NCBI GenBank assembly: GCA_003215725.1
Contig: QCJX01000010.1
Coordinates: forward strand, 1 to 46,736
Source: Prochlorococcus sp. AG-409-I11
GTDB lineage: Bacteria; Cyanobacteriota; Cyanobacteriia; PCC-6307; Cyanobiaceae
Direction of reading: 5' to 3'
DNA: 46,736 nucleotides
Every line of letters starts with the position of its first letter. The first letter of the stretch is position 1. Shown in pieces: positions 37,901 through 46,736 of the stretch. Both the position numbers and the translations under genes were made by a program. A model generated the notes under the pieces. The model was not told the DNA's origin, searched no databases, and was given only the letters and a program-made list of their open reading frames with translations.

Positions 37901-38587
37901 GTGGCAATCAATCTCCTTTTAGATAGTGCAGACCCAAAGATATGGGAAGAATTAATTCCAATAGGAATTTTTAATGGAATTACAACAAATCCAAGCCTTC
38001 TAAAAAAAGCAAATCAGAAATGCACTTTTGAAAATCTAAAAAAACTTTCTTTAAAGGCTGTTCATTTGAAATGTAATCAGCTTCATATACAAGCTTGGGG
38101 GGACAGTACAAAAGAACTTATAAAATGTGGGGAACAGCTTGGTAAGCTTAAAACTTTAAACACAAAAATATTCGTAAAACTTCCAATAACTCGAATAGGT
38201 ATTGAGGCAGCTAGCGAATTAATAACTTCAAATATCCCAGTTACATTTACTGCTTGTTATGAGCTGAAACAAGTAATTATTGCTTCAGCTATAGGCGCAG
38301 ATTTCATAGCACCATACCTTGGAAGAATTAACGACAATGGAAGAGATGGTATTAATGAAATACTTGAAATGCATAAAGTCCTTAGTGGTCTAAAAAGCAA
38401 ATGTCAAATTCTGTTGGCAAGCATTCGAAGTCTCAACGAAATTAACTATCTTGCATCCCATGGAATTAATACATTTACGATAAATTACAAGATAGCTAGA
38501 GAGCTTTTTAAGTCAGATGAAACTTGTCAAGCAGCAGAAAAATTTAACGCTGATGCAAAGCTTTCTTTAAATCCACCAACAGACTAA
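37901..38587 (+). CDS. Short transaldolase-family protein (FSA/TalC-like)
   Basis: A 228-residue TIM-barrel transaldolase of the short class. It has the opening LLLDSADPKIW, the substrate segment GITTNPSLL and the Schiff-base Lys93 in KIFVKLPITRIG; VTFTACYELKQ and GADFIAPYLGRINDNG complete the barrel. Members either transfer dihydroxyacetone or act as fructose-6-phosphate aldolase; the exact reaction is uncertain. The start is GTG 37901. It lies 29 bp after atpC. Confidence 0.85.
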   Translation: MAINLLLDSADPKIWEELIPIGIFNGITTNPSLLKKANQKCTFENLKKLSLKAVHLKCNQLHIQAWGDSTKELIKCGEQLGKLKTLNTKIFVKLPITRIGIEAASELITSNIPVTFTACYELKQVIIASAIGADFIAPYLGRINDNGRDGINEILEMHKVLSGLKSKCQILLASIRSLNEINYLASHGINTFTINYKIARELFKSDETCQAAEKFNADAKLSLNPPTD

Positions 38588-38611
38588 ATACATAAAAGTT
38601 TTATATTTAAA

Positions 38612-39103
<492 letters not shown>

Positions 39104-39169
39104 TCAGCTATTAAAAATCAATACATAGGACTAACCTACCAGCCCTACATCACAATCAACGATCTGAAC

Positions 39170-39949
39170 TTGAGAGGATTTCTTCTATTTGACATCGATG
39201 GAGTCATCCGTGATGTAGCTAGCAGCTATCGCCTGGCGATCCAGGAGACAGTGAATCACTTTTGCAATTTCAAACCTAGCTTCGAAAAAATCGATAACCT
39301 CAAGTCAGAAGGCTTGTGGAACAACGATTGGGACACAAGCCTAGAAATAATCAAGCGGTATAAATCAGCCTCACCACATTTTGTGGAGATTCCTAGACGA
39401 GAAAAATTGGTTGAAGTTTTTACTAACTTCTATTTTGGGGGTGATCCAAATGGAAATAATCAAAATTGGACTGGGTTTATCCGCAATGAAAAGCTGCTTG
39501 TTAATAAAAGCTTTTTTGAAAAATTAACTTCTAATCAGTTTTCATGGGGATTCATTAGTGGGGCTGAGCCACCCTCCGCAAGATTTGTCTTAGAAACACG
39601 CCTTGGTCTAAAAAATCCACCATTGATTGCGATGGGGGAAGCACCTGAAAAACCAGATCCGAGTGGCTTAATAAAACTGTCAACTCAATTAGCACAAAAA
39701 TCCCTAGGGAGTGACATCCCAACAATTGCTTACCTTGGAGATACAGTTGCTGATGTATTAACAGTTAAGAATGCACAAAAAAAAATTCCATCTCAGAAAT
39801 TTTTAAGTTTTGCTGTTGCACCACCTCACTTACACTCAAAAGAACATATTGATTCACGAATTAATTACGAAAAGCAACTAAAAGTTGCTGGTGCAGATAG
39901 AATTCTTAAATCCACAAATGAGATATTTGATATTGCCATGAATTGGTAA
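39170..39949 (+). CDS. HAD-family hydrolase (TIGR01548 type)
   Basis: A 259-residue haloacid dehalogenase superfamily enzyme. The nucleophile motif is FDIDGVIRD (Asp8 and Asp10), with the late acidic loop YLGDTVADVLTVKNA for metal binding. It resembles the cyanobacterial TIGR01548 group, whose substrate is unknown. The start is TTG 39170, just before the first motif. It is divergent from the PSRP-3 gene. Confidence 0.85.
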   Translation: MRGFLLFDIDGVIRDVASSYRLAIQETVNHFCNFKPSFEKIDNLKSEGLWNNDWDTSLEIIKRYKSASPHFVEIPRREKLVEVFTNFYFGGDPNGNNQNWTGFIRNEKLLVNKSFFEKLTSNQFSWGFISGAEPPSARFVLETRLGLKNPPLIAMGEAPEKPDPSGLIKLSTQLAQKSLGSDIPTIAYLGDTVADVLTVKNAQKKIPSQKFLSFAVAPPHLHSKEHIDSRINYEKQLKVAGADRILKSTNEIFDIAMNW

Positions 39950-39989
39950 TATCAAAATACATTAACTCTCTAGGTATAAAAAATCTTTT

Positions 39990-41318
39990 CTAAGATTCCA
40001 TTTCATTTACAGATTTCATTGCAAAAGAGCTCATCACTTCTGGTCCTTTTGCACAAACCAAAACATCATCTTCTATGCGAATTCCAATACCCTTCCAGCG
40101 ATCCGATATTTCAGGCTGTCCCTCTGGGACTGGCAAGCGATCACTGACATAGATGCCAGGCTCCACGGTCAAGATCATTCCTGGTTGAAGCTCCATTGGA
40201 TATTCACCTAAGCGATATGCACCAACATCATGGACATCTAAACCAAGCCAATGCCCTGTCCTATGCATATAAAGATGTCTATAAGAATCCTGCTCAATCA
40301 ATGAATCAACAGTCCCTTTAAGTAAACCCAATTGCACTAAACCCTCAACCAAAACTTTTAAAGAGGTCAAATGCACAACCTCTGCACTTAATCCAGACTT
40401 AACCGATGAAATTCCTGCCTCCTGGGCTGCTAGAACAATTTCATATAAGGCTTTTTGTTCTCCAGTGAATTTGCCATTTATAGGAAAGGTTCTAGTGATG
40501 TCTCCGTTGTAATAATCGACCAATGAACAGCCTGCATCGATCAAAAGCAAGTCTCCATCATGTAACAAATCATTGTTAGCGGTGTAGTGCAATACACATG
40601 CGTTATCTCCACCCGCAACTATTGAGTTATACGCCGTTCCTCTCGCTCCTTTTTCAAGAAAATATTGTTCAATTAATCCCTGGATTTGACGCTCATTCAT
40701 GCCAGGACAAACCGCATCTCGAGCTAACTCATGAGCCTCTGCTGAAATTTGACAGGCTTGACGTATTCGATCTATCTCATCATCTCCCTTAAGGAGTCTC
40801 ATTGAATGCAAGAATTTACAAGGTGCTATCAAATCAAGTGCAGCATTACCATTACGCTGGTATTTATCTAATTGCTCATTCCATATTTTGAGCACTATTG
40901 ATTCTACTTTTGGATGTTTTCCTATACGGAAAACAATTCCTTCTGAGCCTTGCAAATATTCTGATAGAAGATTAGGAAGTTCATAAATAGAGTGAGCTAT
41001 ATCTACACCAAACTGATCAACCACACCTTGAACTCCCCATCGGAATCCATTCCAAATCTCTTCAGTTTCTTTCTTAGGTAAAACAAATAAAACATATCTC
41101 TCACCTTCTGGCCTAAAGGGCAAGAACAAAGCAACAGCATCAGGCTCATCGAACCCTGTTAAATACCAAAAATCACTATCTTGTCTAAAGGGATACTCAC
41201 AATCTGCGTGATGAGTAACCATTGAAGCAGCTGGAATAATTGCAGCCTTTCCTTCTAAACGCGTCAAAAAATCCTCACGACGCTGCTTAAAACCATGAGA
41301 ATCAATCACAACAAACAC
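39990..41318 (-). CDS. pepP: Xaa-Pro aminopeptidase
   Basis: A 442-residue dinuclear-metal peptidase removing N-terminal residues before proline. The C-terminal creatinase fold has the five metal ligands: LLIDAGCSLVDYYNGDITRT (two Asp), HRTGHWLGLDVHDVG (His), LTVEPGIY (Glu) and GIRIEDDVLV (Glu). The N-terminal domain (residues about 1-170) has ADCEYPFRQDSDFWYLTGFD. Normal length; ATG start. Confidence 0.93.
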   Translation of the reverse strand: MFVVIDSHGFKQRREDFLTRLEGKAAIIPAASMVTHHADCEYPFRQDSDFWYLTGFDEPDAVALFLPFRPEGERYVLFVLPKKETEEIWNGFRWGVQGVVDQFGVDIAHSIYELPNLLSEYLQGSEGIVFRIGKHPKVESIVLKIWNEQLDKYQRNGNAALDLIAPCKFLHSMRLLKGDDEIDRIRQACQISAEAHELARDAVCPGMNERQIQGLIEQYFLEKGARGTAYNSIVAGGDNACVLHYTANNDLLHDGDLLLIDAGCSLVDYYNGDITRTFPINGKFTGEQKALYEIVLAAQEAGISSVKSGLSAEVVHLTSLKVLVEGLVQLGLLKGTVDSLIEQDSYRHLYMHRTGHWLGLDVHDVGAYRLGEYPMELQPGMILTVEPGIYVSDRLPVPEGQPEISDRWKGIGIRIEDDVLVCAKGPEVMSSFAMKSVNEMES

Positions 41319-41628
41319 ATCCTTTCTTCATCGCTAGAGTGACCAAAGTAAAGCAGTTACTAGGAATATACAATTTACCTACAATTAAAATTCCCTTTTA
41401 AGATTCCAAAAAGTGTGGTTTCAGCACAGGATTATGGAATCAACCTCAATTGTAAAAGGAAAAAACCCTGAAATGCAAAAAAATCGAAATTCTAAACTTA
41501 AAGCCTTGCTTCCAGCACTTCCTACGCAAAGATAAATGAAAAAATTAGATGACCAATTATCACTCGCCGATAAGTCTTTCTTGCTTGAAATCATCTAAAT
41601 CCCCAAAGTCCTTAAAGACTTTCAGACA
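41319..41628. other. Intergenic region with tiny frames
   Basis: This 310-bp gap between divergent genes has a 33-codon basic frame at 41434-41535 (MESTSIVKGKNPEMQKNRNS and on) followed at 41537 by a 20-codon frame. Neither shows clear gene character, so they may be chance or a relic. Promoters for pepP and the CNNM gene should lie here. Confidence 0.4.
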
Positions 41629-42627
41629 ATGAGCGCAGATCTACTTTTTTTAGCACTTCTTGTAGTGGTTGTTTTGGTTGGCTCAGCTTTGTGTTCTGGA
41701 GTAGAGGCAGCGCTCCTAACAGTTAATCCACTCCGAATTCATCAACTAGTTGCAAAAAACAAACCCAGATCAGGTGCCAAAAAGTTGGCAAGACTTCGTA
41801 AGCAACTTGGAAGAACTCTTACTGTTTTGGTGATAGCAAATAATGGTTTCAATATCTTTGGCAGTCTGATGCTTGGCGGATATGCCACTTTTGTATTCGA
41901 AAAAAATAATGTAAACCACATTGCATTACCTTTTTTCTCAATAGGTTTAACTGTTCTAGTCATAGTTCTGGGTGAGATACTTCCAAAATCAATAGGAAGC
42001 CGATTTGCATTGCAAGTTTCACTCGCTAGTTCATCAATACTTCATTTACTGGGAATAATAATGCGTCCATTATTGTTGTTATTAGAACAACTTCTTCCTG
42101 TAATCACTGCAGAAAATGAATTAAGTACTGATGAAGAAGAAATTCGTCAGATGGCAAGATTAGGTTTACAAAAAGGTCAGATTGAAGCGGACGAAGTAGC
42201 AATGATCTCAAAAGTTTTTCAATTAAATGACCTAACAGCAAAAGATCTCATGACTCCAAGAGTTGCAGCTCCCACTCTTGATGGTGCTACCAGCCTTATC
42301 AAACTTAAAGAAAGCCTATTAGCAAATAATGCTCAATGGTGGGTTGTACTAGGTAAAGAAGTTGACAAAGTGTTAGGCGTAGCAAGTCGTGAATGCCTAC
42401 TTGCAGCTCTACTAAAAGGACAAAATCATCTCACTCCAGCAGAACTAAGCGAAGAAGTTGAATTTGTTCCTGAGATGATTCGAGTAGATCGTCTACTTAC
42501 AGGTTTCAATGAAGACAAAAAAGGAGTAAGAGTTGTTGTAGATGAATTTGGTGGTTTTGTAGGCCTCATAGGGGCTGAAGCAGTATTAGCAGTACTGGCA
42601 GGTTGGTGGAGGAAATCTAGCTCATGA
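41629..42627 (+). CDS. CNNM/CBS-pair membrane protein (DUF21)
   Basis: A 332-residue protein. Three to four membrane helices at about 1-165 form the DUF21/CNNM domain (ALLVVVVLVGSALCSGVEAA and VLVIVLGEILPKSIG). Two CBS modules follow at about 195-325 (AKDLMTPRVAAPTLDGATS; VVDEFGGFVGLIGAEAVL). CNNM proteins transport magnesium or divalent ions. The C-terminal CorC/HlyC domain of longer homologues is absent. Its stop overlaps the next gene by four bases. Confidence 0.9.
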   Translation: MSADLLFLALLVVVVLVGSALCSGVEAALLTVNPLRIHQLVAKNKPRSGAKKLARLRKQLGRTLTVLVIANNGFNIFGSLMLGGYATFVFEKNNVNHIALPFFSIGLTVLVIVLGEILPKSIGSRFALQVSLASSSILHLLGIIMRPLLLLLEQLLPVITAENELSTDEEEIRQMARLGLQKGQIEADEVAMISKVFQLNDLTAKDLMTPRVAAPTLDGATSLIKLKESLLANNAQWWVVLGKEVDKVLGVASRECLLAALLKGQNHLTPAELSEEVEFVPEMIRVDRLLTGFNEDKKGVRVVVDEFGGFVGLIGAEAVLAVLAGWWRKSSS

Positions 42628-43946
42628 TAAAAATCCCATCCACTCCAGAACGGAGCAAACTTCTACTCACGCAATGGAGAAACCATATGGATTTAACAAA
42701 GCTAGAGCATACAATCCTAGGAGGAGAAATAAAAACCTTTGATCGTCAATTAAATCGTCTGATCAATAAACGTTTGCGAGTAGCAGTTTTTGGCAAAGTT
42801 GGTGTTGGAAAATCTAGCCTTCTCAATGCTTTGCTAAGAAAGGAAATATTTGCAACAGATATAGCTCATGGATGCACTCGTAAGACAACGGCAATCACTT
42901 GGAACCAGAAAATCTCTAATCTTGAGGCAATAGAATTGGTTGATACCCCTGGTATTGATGAGATCTCAGCAGAAGCTCGATCTCGACTTGCAGCTCGCAT
43001 TGCTCTACAAGCTGATGTAGTGTTATTTGTTTTAGATAGCGACTTAACTAGTGTTGAAATTGAAGCTCTGAAAATACTTCAACGCAGTTGTAAGCCAATA
43101 TTATTTGTTCTAAATCGATGCGACCAATGGAAAATAAGTGAGCAGAAAAAGTTAATTATTAGTATCAAAAGTCGTTTGCCACTAATTTTTCAAGAAACAA
43201 CGATACATGTCGTTGCTGCAGCTCCTAGGAAAGCTAAGTTACAAAGAGATGGGAGAGTAAGAAGTCAAGTATCATTACCTATGGTTAAAGGGCTTCAAAG
43301 AAGTCTAATTAGCCTTCTTCAAGAACAAGGTGAGTTGCTTTTAGCACTCAACTCTTTAAAACAGGCAGATCTCCTACACCAGTCACTTAAACAACATAGA
43401 CTAAAAAGAAGCAAATCAGCAGCACAAACACTCATTGGTAAATTTGCCGCAATTAAAGCTTCTGGAGTAGCAGCCAACCCACTCCTAATGCTGGATTTAG
43501 CAGGAGGTTTAGCATGCGATACAGCCCTTATAGTTCAACTCAGTAAATTATATGGATTAAATTTAGGAGGTCATTCAGCCAGGCAATTACTAAAAAGCCT
43601 ATCCCTTCACAACGCATTAATTGGAGGTACACAAGTTGGTATACAAGTTTTACTAGGGATAATTCGCAATCTTTTATTAGTAGCAACTCCTATTACTGGC
43701 GGAGTAAGTATCGCCTCAGCCGGACCTATTGCATTAGCTCAGGCGGCTCTAGCTGTTCATACAACGAAAATCATCGGGCGATTAGCTGCAAAAGAGTTTC
43801 TATTTGGGAGTGAGCGTAAAAAGCCTCAACCAAGAGAAATGTTAATACGACTTGCCAAGACTGATCCAAAACTTAAGAGGTGGGTAGTCAATTGGCAAGA
43901 AACGTCGATCAAGAATCAAAGGTTACTACAAACTTTACTTCCGTGA
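42624..43946 (+). CDS. DUF697-type GTPase
   Basis: A 440-residue GTPase. G1 is AVFGKVGVGKSSLLNALL (about residues 52-69), G3 is LVDTPGIDE, and G4 is NRCD. The C-terminal half has hydrophobic, probably membrane-associated helices (LLVATPITGGVSIASAGP) typical of DUF697-linked GTPases of cyanobacteria and chloroplasts. Overlaps both neighbours (ATGA and GTGA), a tight operon with the CNNM protein, nadD and nadE. Confidence 0.88.
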   Translation: MIKIPSTPERSKLLLTQWRNHMDLTKLEHTILGGEIKTFDRQLNRLINKRLRVAVFGKVGVGKSSLLNALLRKEIFATDIAHGCTRKTTAITWNQKISNLEAIELVDTPGIDEISAEARSRLAARIALQADVVLFVLDSDLTSVEIEALKILQRSCKPILFVLNRCDQWKISEQKKLIISIKSRLPLIFQETTIHVVAAAPRKAKLQRDGRVRSQVSLPMVKGLQRSLISLLQEQGELLLALNSLKQADLLHQSLKQHRLKRSKSAAQTLIGKFAAIKASGVAANPLLMLDLAGGLACDTALIVQLSKLYGLNLGGHSARQLLKSLSLHNALIGGTQVGIQVLLGIIRNLLLVATPITGGVSIASAGPIALAQAALAVHTTKIIGRLAAKEFLFGSERKKPQPREMLIRLAKTDPKLKRWVVNWQETSIKNQRLLQTLLP

Positions 43947-44530
43947 CCAAAAACCTCAATTCCATTGCTCTGCTAGGAACAAGTGCTGATCCTCCAACTC
44001 TCGGACATCAAGCTCTCTTAAAAGGATTAATTACCCTATTTCCAAGAGTGGCGACATGGGCAAGTAATAATCCAACAAAAAATCATGGAGCTCCTCTTCT
44101 AAAACGACAAAAATTACTTAAGGCTTTAGTAGATGATATTGGAGATCCTGGCTTGGAATTAGTTCCAGAGCTAAGCAACCAAAAGACTATTTTAACGTTA
44201 GAAACGGCTGCAAAGCTTTGGCCAAATACAGAATTAGTATTTATTATTGGAAGTGATCTTGCAAGTCAAATTCCTAGCTGGTTTCAAGCAGAAGTTTTGT
44301 TACGCAAAACCCGTCTTGGGATTGCTCCTCGTAAAGGGTGGCCACTGAATCAGGAACATGTTAATACCCTTGAGTCTCTTGGTGGGCAAGTCGAATTACT
44401 ACCCCTAAACATTCCAGCCACATCAAGTTCTAAGTTAAGAACTAAACCAAAGATTGCGCAAATACCTAAAGCCATATTACCAATACTGTTAAAGCATAAT
44501 CTCTATGGTCTTTCCAAGGAAATCTTATGA
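43943..44530 (+). CDS. nadD: Nicotinate-nucleotide adenylyltransferase
   Basis: A 195-residue nucleotidyltransferase joining NaMN to ATP to give deamido-NAD. The (H/T)xGH motif is DPPTLGH, and the second motif is SSSKLRTKPK near the end, in place of ISSTxIR. GTG 43943 is chosen because its GTGA overlap with the GTPase stop is the tightest start and the domain begins directly after it; an upstream GTG at 43880 would overlap the GTPase by 67 bases. It overlaps nadE by four bases, so NAD synthesis is coupled. Confidence 0.9.
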   Translation: MTKNLNSIALLGTSADPPTLGHQALLKGLITLFPRVATWASNNPTKNHGAPLLKRQKLLKALVDDIGDPGLELVPELSNQKTILTLETAAKLWPNTELVFIIGSDLASQIPSWFQAEVLLRKTRLGIAPRKGWPLNQEHVNTLESLGGQVELLPLNIPATSSSKLRTKPKIAQIPKAILPILLKHNLYGLSKEIL

Positions 44531-46221
44531 GGGTTGCACTAGCTCAATTAAACCCTCTTGTAGGTGATATAAGAGGGAACAGCTCAAAAATTCTTGAATT
44601 CTGTATAGAAGCATCAGAAGCAGCAGTAGATCTTATTCTTACTCCCGAATTGTCATTATGGGGATATCCACCTCAAGATCTACTGCTTCATCCGTCGCTC
44701 CTAGAAGAACAACAAAGGGTACTTCATGAAATGGTTATGGACTTCGCAACAAAGTCTATTGACCTTTCTTTATTAGTAGGAGTTGCAGAGCCAATAGATA
44801 GCACTCAACTACCTAATTTATTTAATGCAATAGCAATAGTAGATAAAAGTGGATGGAGAATCATAGCAAGGAAACAATTACTTCCTACCTTTGATGTATT
44901 TGATGAAAAAAGATATTTTCGCCCCGCAAAAAGTAGTGGGGAGATATGTCTAATAAGTAAGCAAAATACTTGGAAGGTAGGAATAACAATTTGCGAAGAT
45001 TTGTGGGTAGAAGAAAAAATTCAAACACAGCGTATTGCTGGGCCTGACCCAATAGGTGCCTTTATCCCTAAAGATATAGATATGCTTATCAACCTTTCAG
45101 CCTCACCTTTTAGTCATGGGAAGGAGAACTTACGACAACAGTTGGCAATTAAAGCTGTAAAGCGATTGAATTGCCCAGTGATATATCTCAATCAAGTCGG
45201 AGGTAACGATGAGCTTATTTTTGATGGAAGTAGTTTTATTGTCAATGAAAAATCTGAACTCACTCTCAAACTTCCAAGATTTCGTGAAGATTTAGCTTTT
45301 TGGGATTCTACTAAAGCGAGTAGCCCGCTATTAACAACTTCGCCAAACCCTAATCAACAACTATTTGAAGCATTAGTTCTAGGTGTTCGAGACTACTCAG
45401 TTAAATGTGGGTTTAACAGTGCCCTTATTGGTCTTAGCGGAGGAATAGATTCCGCCTTAGTCTCAGTTATTGCTGTAGCTGCATTAGGAGCCGACAAAGT
45501 ATCAGGAATATTAATGCCCTCACCTTGGAGTTCCACTGGATCAATTGAGGATGCCTTGGGGTTAGCTAAACGGTTATGCATGCATACAGAAACTATTCCA
45601 ATTTCTGATCTAATGAAAAGTTACGACTCTGTACTTACTAAACCATTAAATAAAGCACCTGAAGGCTTAACCGCTGAGAATCTTCAATCTCGTATTAGAG
45701 GAACCATCTTGATGGCTATAGCAAATCAAAATGGACATCTTCTTTTAGCAACAGGTAACAAGTCTGAGTTGGCTGTTGGATATTGCACTCTCTATGGAGA
45801 TATGAATGGTGGGTTAGCGGTTATCGGCGATTTATATAAAACTCGTGTCTTTTCTCTAAGCAAATGGCTTGACAGTAGAGATGCCTATGCATGCAGACGA
45901 TTTTATAACTTACACGCGAATGATGATCTGATTGGTTCAGCAATTCGGAAAAAACCTCCTAGCGCAGAACTAAGACCAGATCAATTTGATACCGACTCTC
46001 TACCTCCTTATGAACTTCTTGACCCCATCCTGAAAGATCTAATTGAAGAACGTAGGAATACTCAGGAGTTAATAAAGGAAGGGAAAGATCCACAGTTAAT
46101 TAAGATGGTGCAAAAGCTTCTTAAAAAAGCAGAGTTCAAACGACGTCAAGCACCTCCAATGCTAAAAGTAAGTAATCAAGCATTTGGAAGTGGATGGAGA
46201 AAGCCAATAGCAACAACATGA
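44527..46221 (+). CDS. nadE: Glutamine-dependent NAD+ synthetase
   Basis: A 564-residue two-domain enzyme. The N-terminal nitrilase-type glutaminase has Glu in ELSLWGYPP, Lys in RKQLLPTFDVFDEKRYF and Cys in GITICEDLW. The C-terminal synthetase has the pyrophosphate loop LIGLSGGIDSALVSVIAVAA and ATGNKSELAVGYCTLYGDMN. It makes NAD+ from deamido-NAD, the product of NadD upstream. ATG overlaps the nadD stop. Confidence 0.96.
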   Translation: MRVALAQLNPLVGDIRGNSSKILEFCIEASEAAVDLILTPELSLWGYPPQDLLLHPSLLEEQQRVLHEMVMDFATKSIDLSLLVGVAEPIDSTQLPNLFNAIAIVDKSGWRIIARKQLLPTFDVFDEKRYFRPAKSSGEICLISKQNTWKVGITICEDLWVEEKIQTQRIAGPDPIGAFIPKDIDMLINLSASPFSHGKENLRQQLAIKAVKRLNCPVIYLNQVGGNDELIFDGSSFIVNEKSELTLKLPRFREDLAFWDSTKASSPLLTTSPNPNQQLFEALVLGVRDYSVKCGFNSALIGLSGGIDSALVSVIAVAALGADKVSGILMPSPWSSTGSIEDALGLAKRLCMHTETIPISDLMKSYDSVLTKPLNKAPEGLTAENLQSRIRGTILMAIANQNGHLLLATGNKSELAVGYCTLYGDMNGGLAVIGDLYKTRVFSLSKWLDSRDAYACRRFYNLHANDDLIGSAIRKKPPSAELRPDQFDTDSLPPYELLDPILKDLIEERRNTQELIKEGKDPQLIKMVQKLLKKAEFKRRQAPPMLKVSNQAFGSGWRKPIATT

Positions 46222-46289
46222 TCTAAATCTATACAAAGTCTGGCAAGACTCTTAACAGATGTGCAAGCTAAAAGAAGTTTCTAAGTTGC

Positions 46290-46736
46290 ATGCGCCTATC
46301 AACTCTTTCAGCACCAATGGCAAGCATCGGTGTCCCAACTGAAATCAAAGCAGATGAACAACGAGTCGCTTTAACTCCAGATGGTGTTAAAGAGCTAGCA
46401 ATTCACGGACTAGAAGTGAAGATTCAGACTGGGGCAGGATCTGGTGCAGGGATAACAGATGAAGCCTTTGCGGATGCTGGTGCAAAAATTGTTAGTCGAA
46501 ATGAAGCATGGGCTGCTCATCTCGTAGTCAAAGTAAAAGAGCCGCAAGAAGAAGAATTTCATCTTCTACGAAAAGATATGGTTTTATTTACTTACTTGCA
46601 TTTGGCTGCTTATCCCAAAGTTGGAGAAGCACTGCTAAATGCAGGTACGACTGGACTAGGTTATGAAACAGTTCAAATGAGAAATGGAAGTCTACCTTTA
46701 CTTGCACCTATGAGTGAAATTGCAGGACGACTAGCT
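46290..46736 (+). CDS. ald: Alanine dehydrogenase, N-terminal part
   Basis: The gene continues past the window. The first 149 residues include IGVPTEIKADEQRVALTPDG and LEVKIQTGAGSGAGITDEAF, with the catalytic region of KVKEPQEEEFHLLRKD and YLHLAAYPK. The enzyme interconverts alanine and pyruvate plus ammonia with NAD. ATG 46317 starts closer to the family N terminus than ATG 46290; both are in frame. It lies 68 bp after nadE. Confidence 0.93.
   Translation, partial: MRLSTLSAPMASIGVPTEIKADEQRVALTPDGVKELAIHGLEVKIQTGAGSGAGITDEAFADAGAKIVSRNEAWAAHLVVKVKEPQEEEFHLLRKDMVLFTYLHLAAYPKVGEALLNAGTTGLGYETVQMRNGSLPLLAPMSEIAGRLA

Noticed and set aside
41434-41597. Two consecutive tiny frames before the CNNM gene
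   Set aside because: Too short, low complexity and no ribosome site; noted only as a possible relic.

Overview
The window looks like chromosome from a marine picocyanobacterium, most likely a low-light Prochlorococcus lineage; a small-genome marine Synechococcus relative is less likely. The reasons are a mostly AT-rich composition, short intergenic gaps, many TTG/GTG starts, and cyanobacterial families throughout: PSRP-3/Ycf65, DUF1818 beside rpoZ, DUF2811, a DUF3764-like protein, groES-groEL with a K-box, and the ATP synthase beta-epsilon pair. I could not run searches, so the species is open. No rRNA, tRNA, CRISPR array, insertion sequence or intact prophage was seen.

Bases 1-16650 are mainly accessory. 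They start with a SYLF lipoprotein and the protein AMPylase SelO, then gamma-glutamyltranspeptidase. After that comes a long run of very small proteins: DUF1330, an ABM-fold monooxygenase-like protein, two cupins, DUF3764, DUF2905, a string of minus-strand membrane miniproteins at 9.2-10.1 kb, a pair of inverted paralogues, and the ribosome-rescue factor ArfB. A tyrosine recombinase without its catalytic domain (13.4-14.2 kb), dispersed short repeats, and a structured ORF-poor stretch with a strong terminator (14.79-15.12 kb) suggest past mobile activity and a possible small RNA. A three-gene operon follows: a tiny four-cysteine protein, a 110-aa partner and a LOG-family protein.

Bases 17000-24800 form the most interesting segment. 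A cytochrome P450 precedes a GC-richer operon of a CobW-like P-loop protein and two metallophosphoesterase-fold proteins. A Zur-like palindrome lies directly upstream. The first phosphoesterase has cysteines at two expected metal-ligand positions and the second has lost most ligands. Next is an arsenate module: pstS, arsJ, an ArsJ-associated GAPDH, and arsR. The motif ATCAA-N6-TTGAT occurs twice between arsR and the GAPDH gene and once before pstS, which suggests that ArsR controls both arms. pstS has an apparent one-base frameshift just after its lipobox.

Bases 24850-46736 are mostly core: an EVE protein, DUF2811, DUF1818-rpoZ, an Hsp70-like protein, pyrR, gpmI, secG, groES-groEL, atpD-atpC, a short transaldolase, PSRP-3, a HAD hydrolase, pepP, a CNNM/CBS membrane protein, a DUF697-type GTPase, nadD-nadE (tightly overlapped) and the start of ald. 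An AT-rich orphan DNA methyltransferase interrupts this block between secG and groEL.
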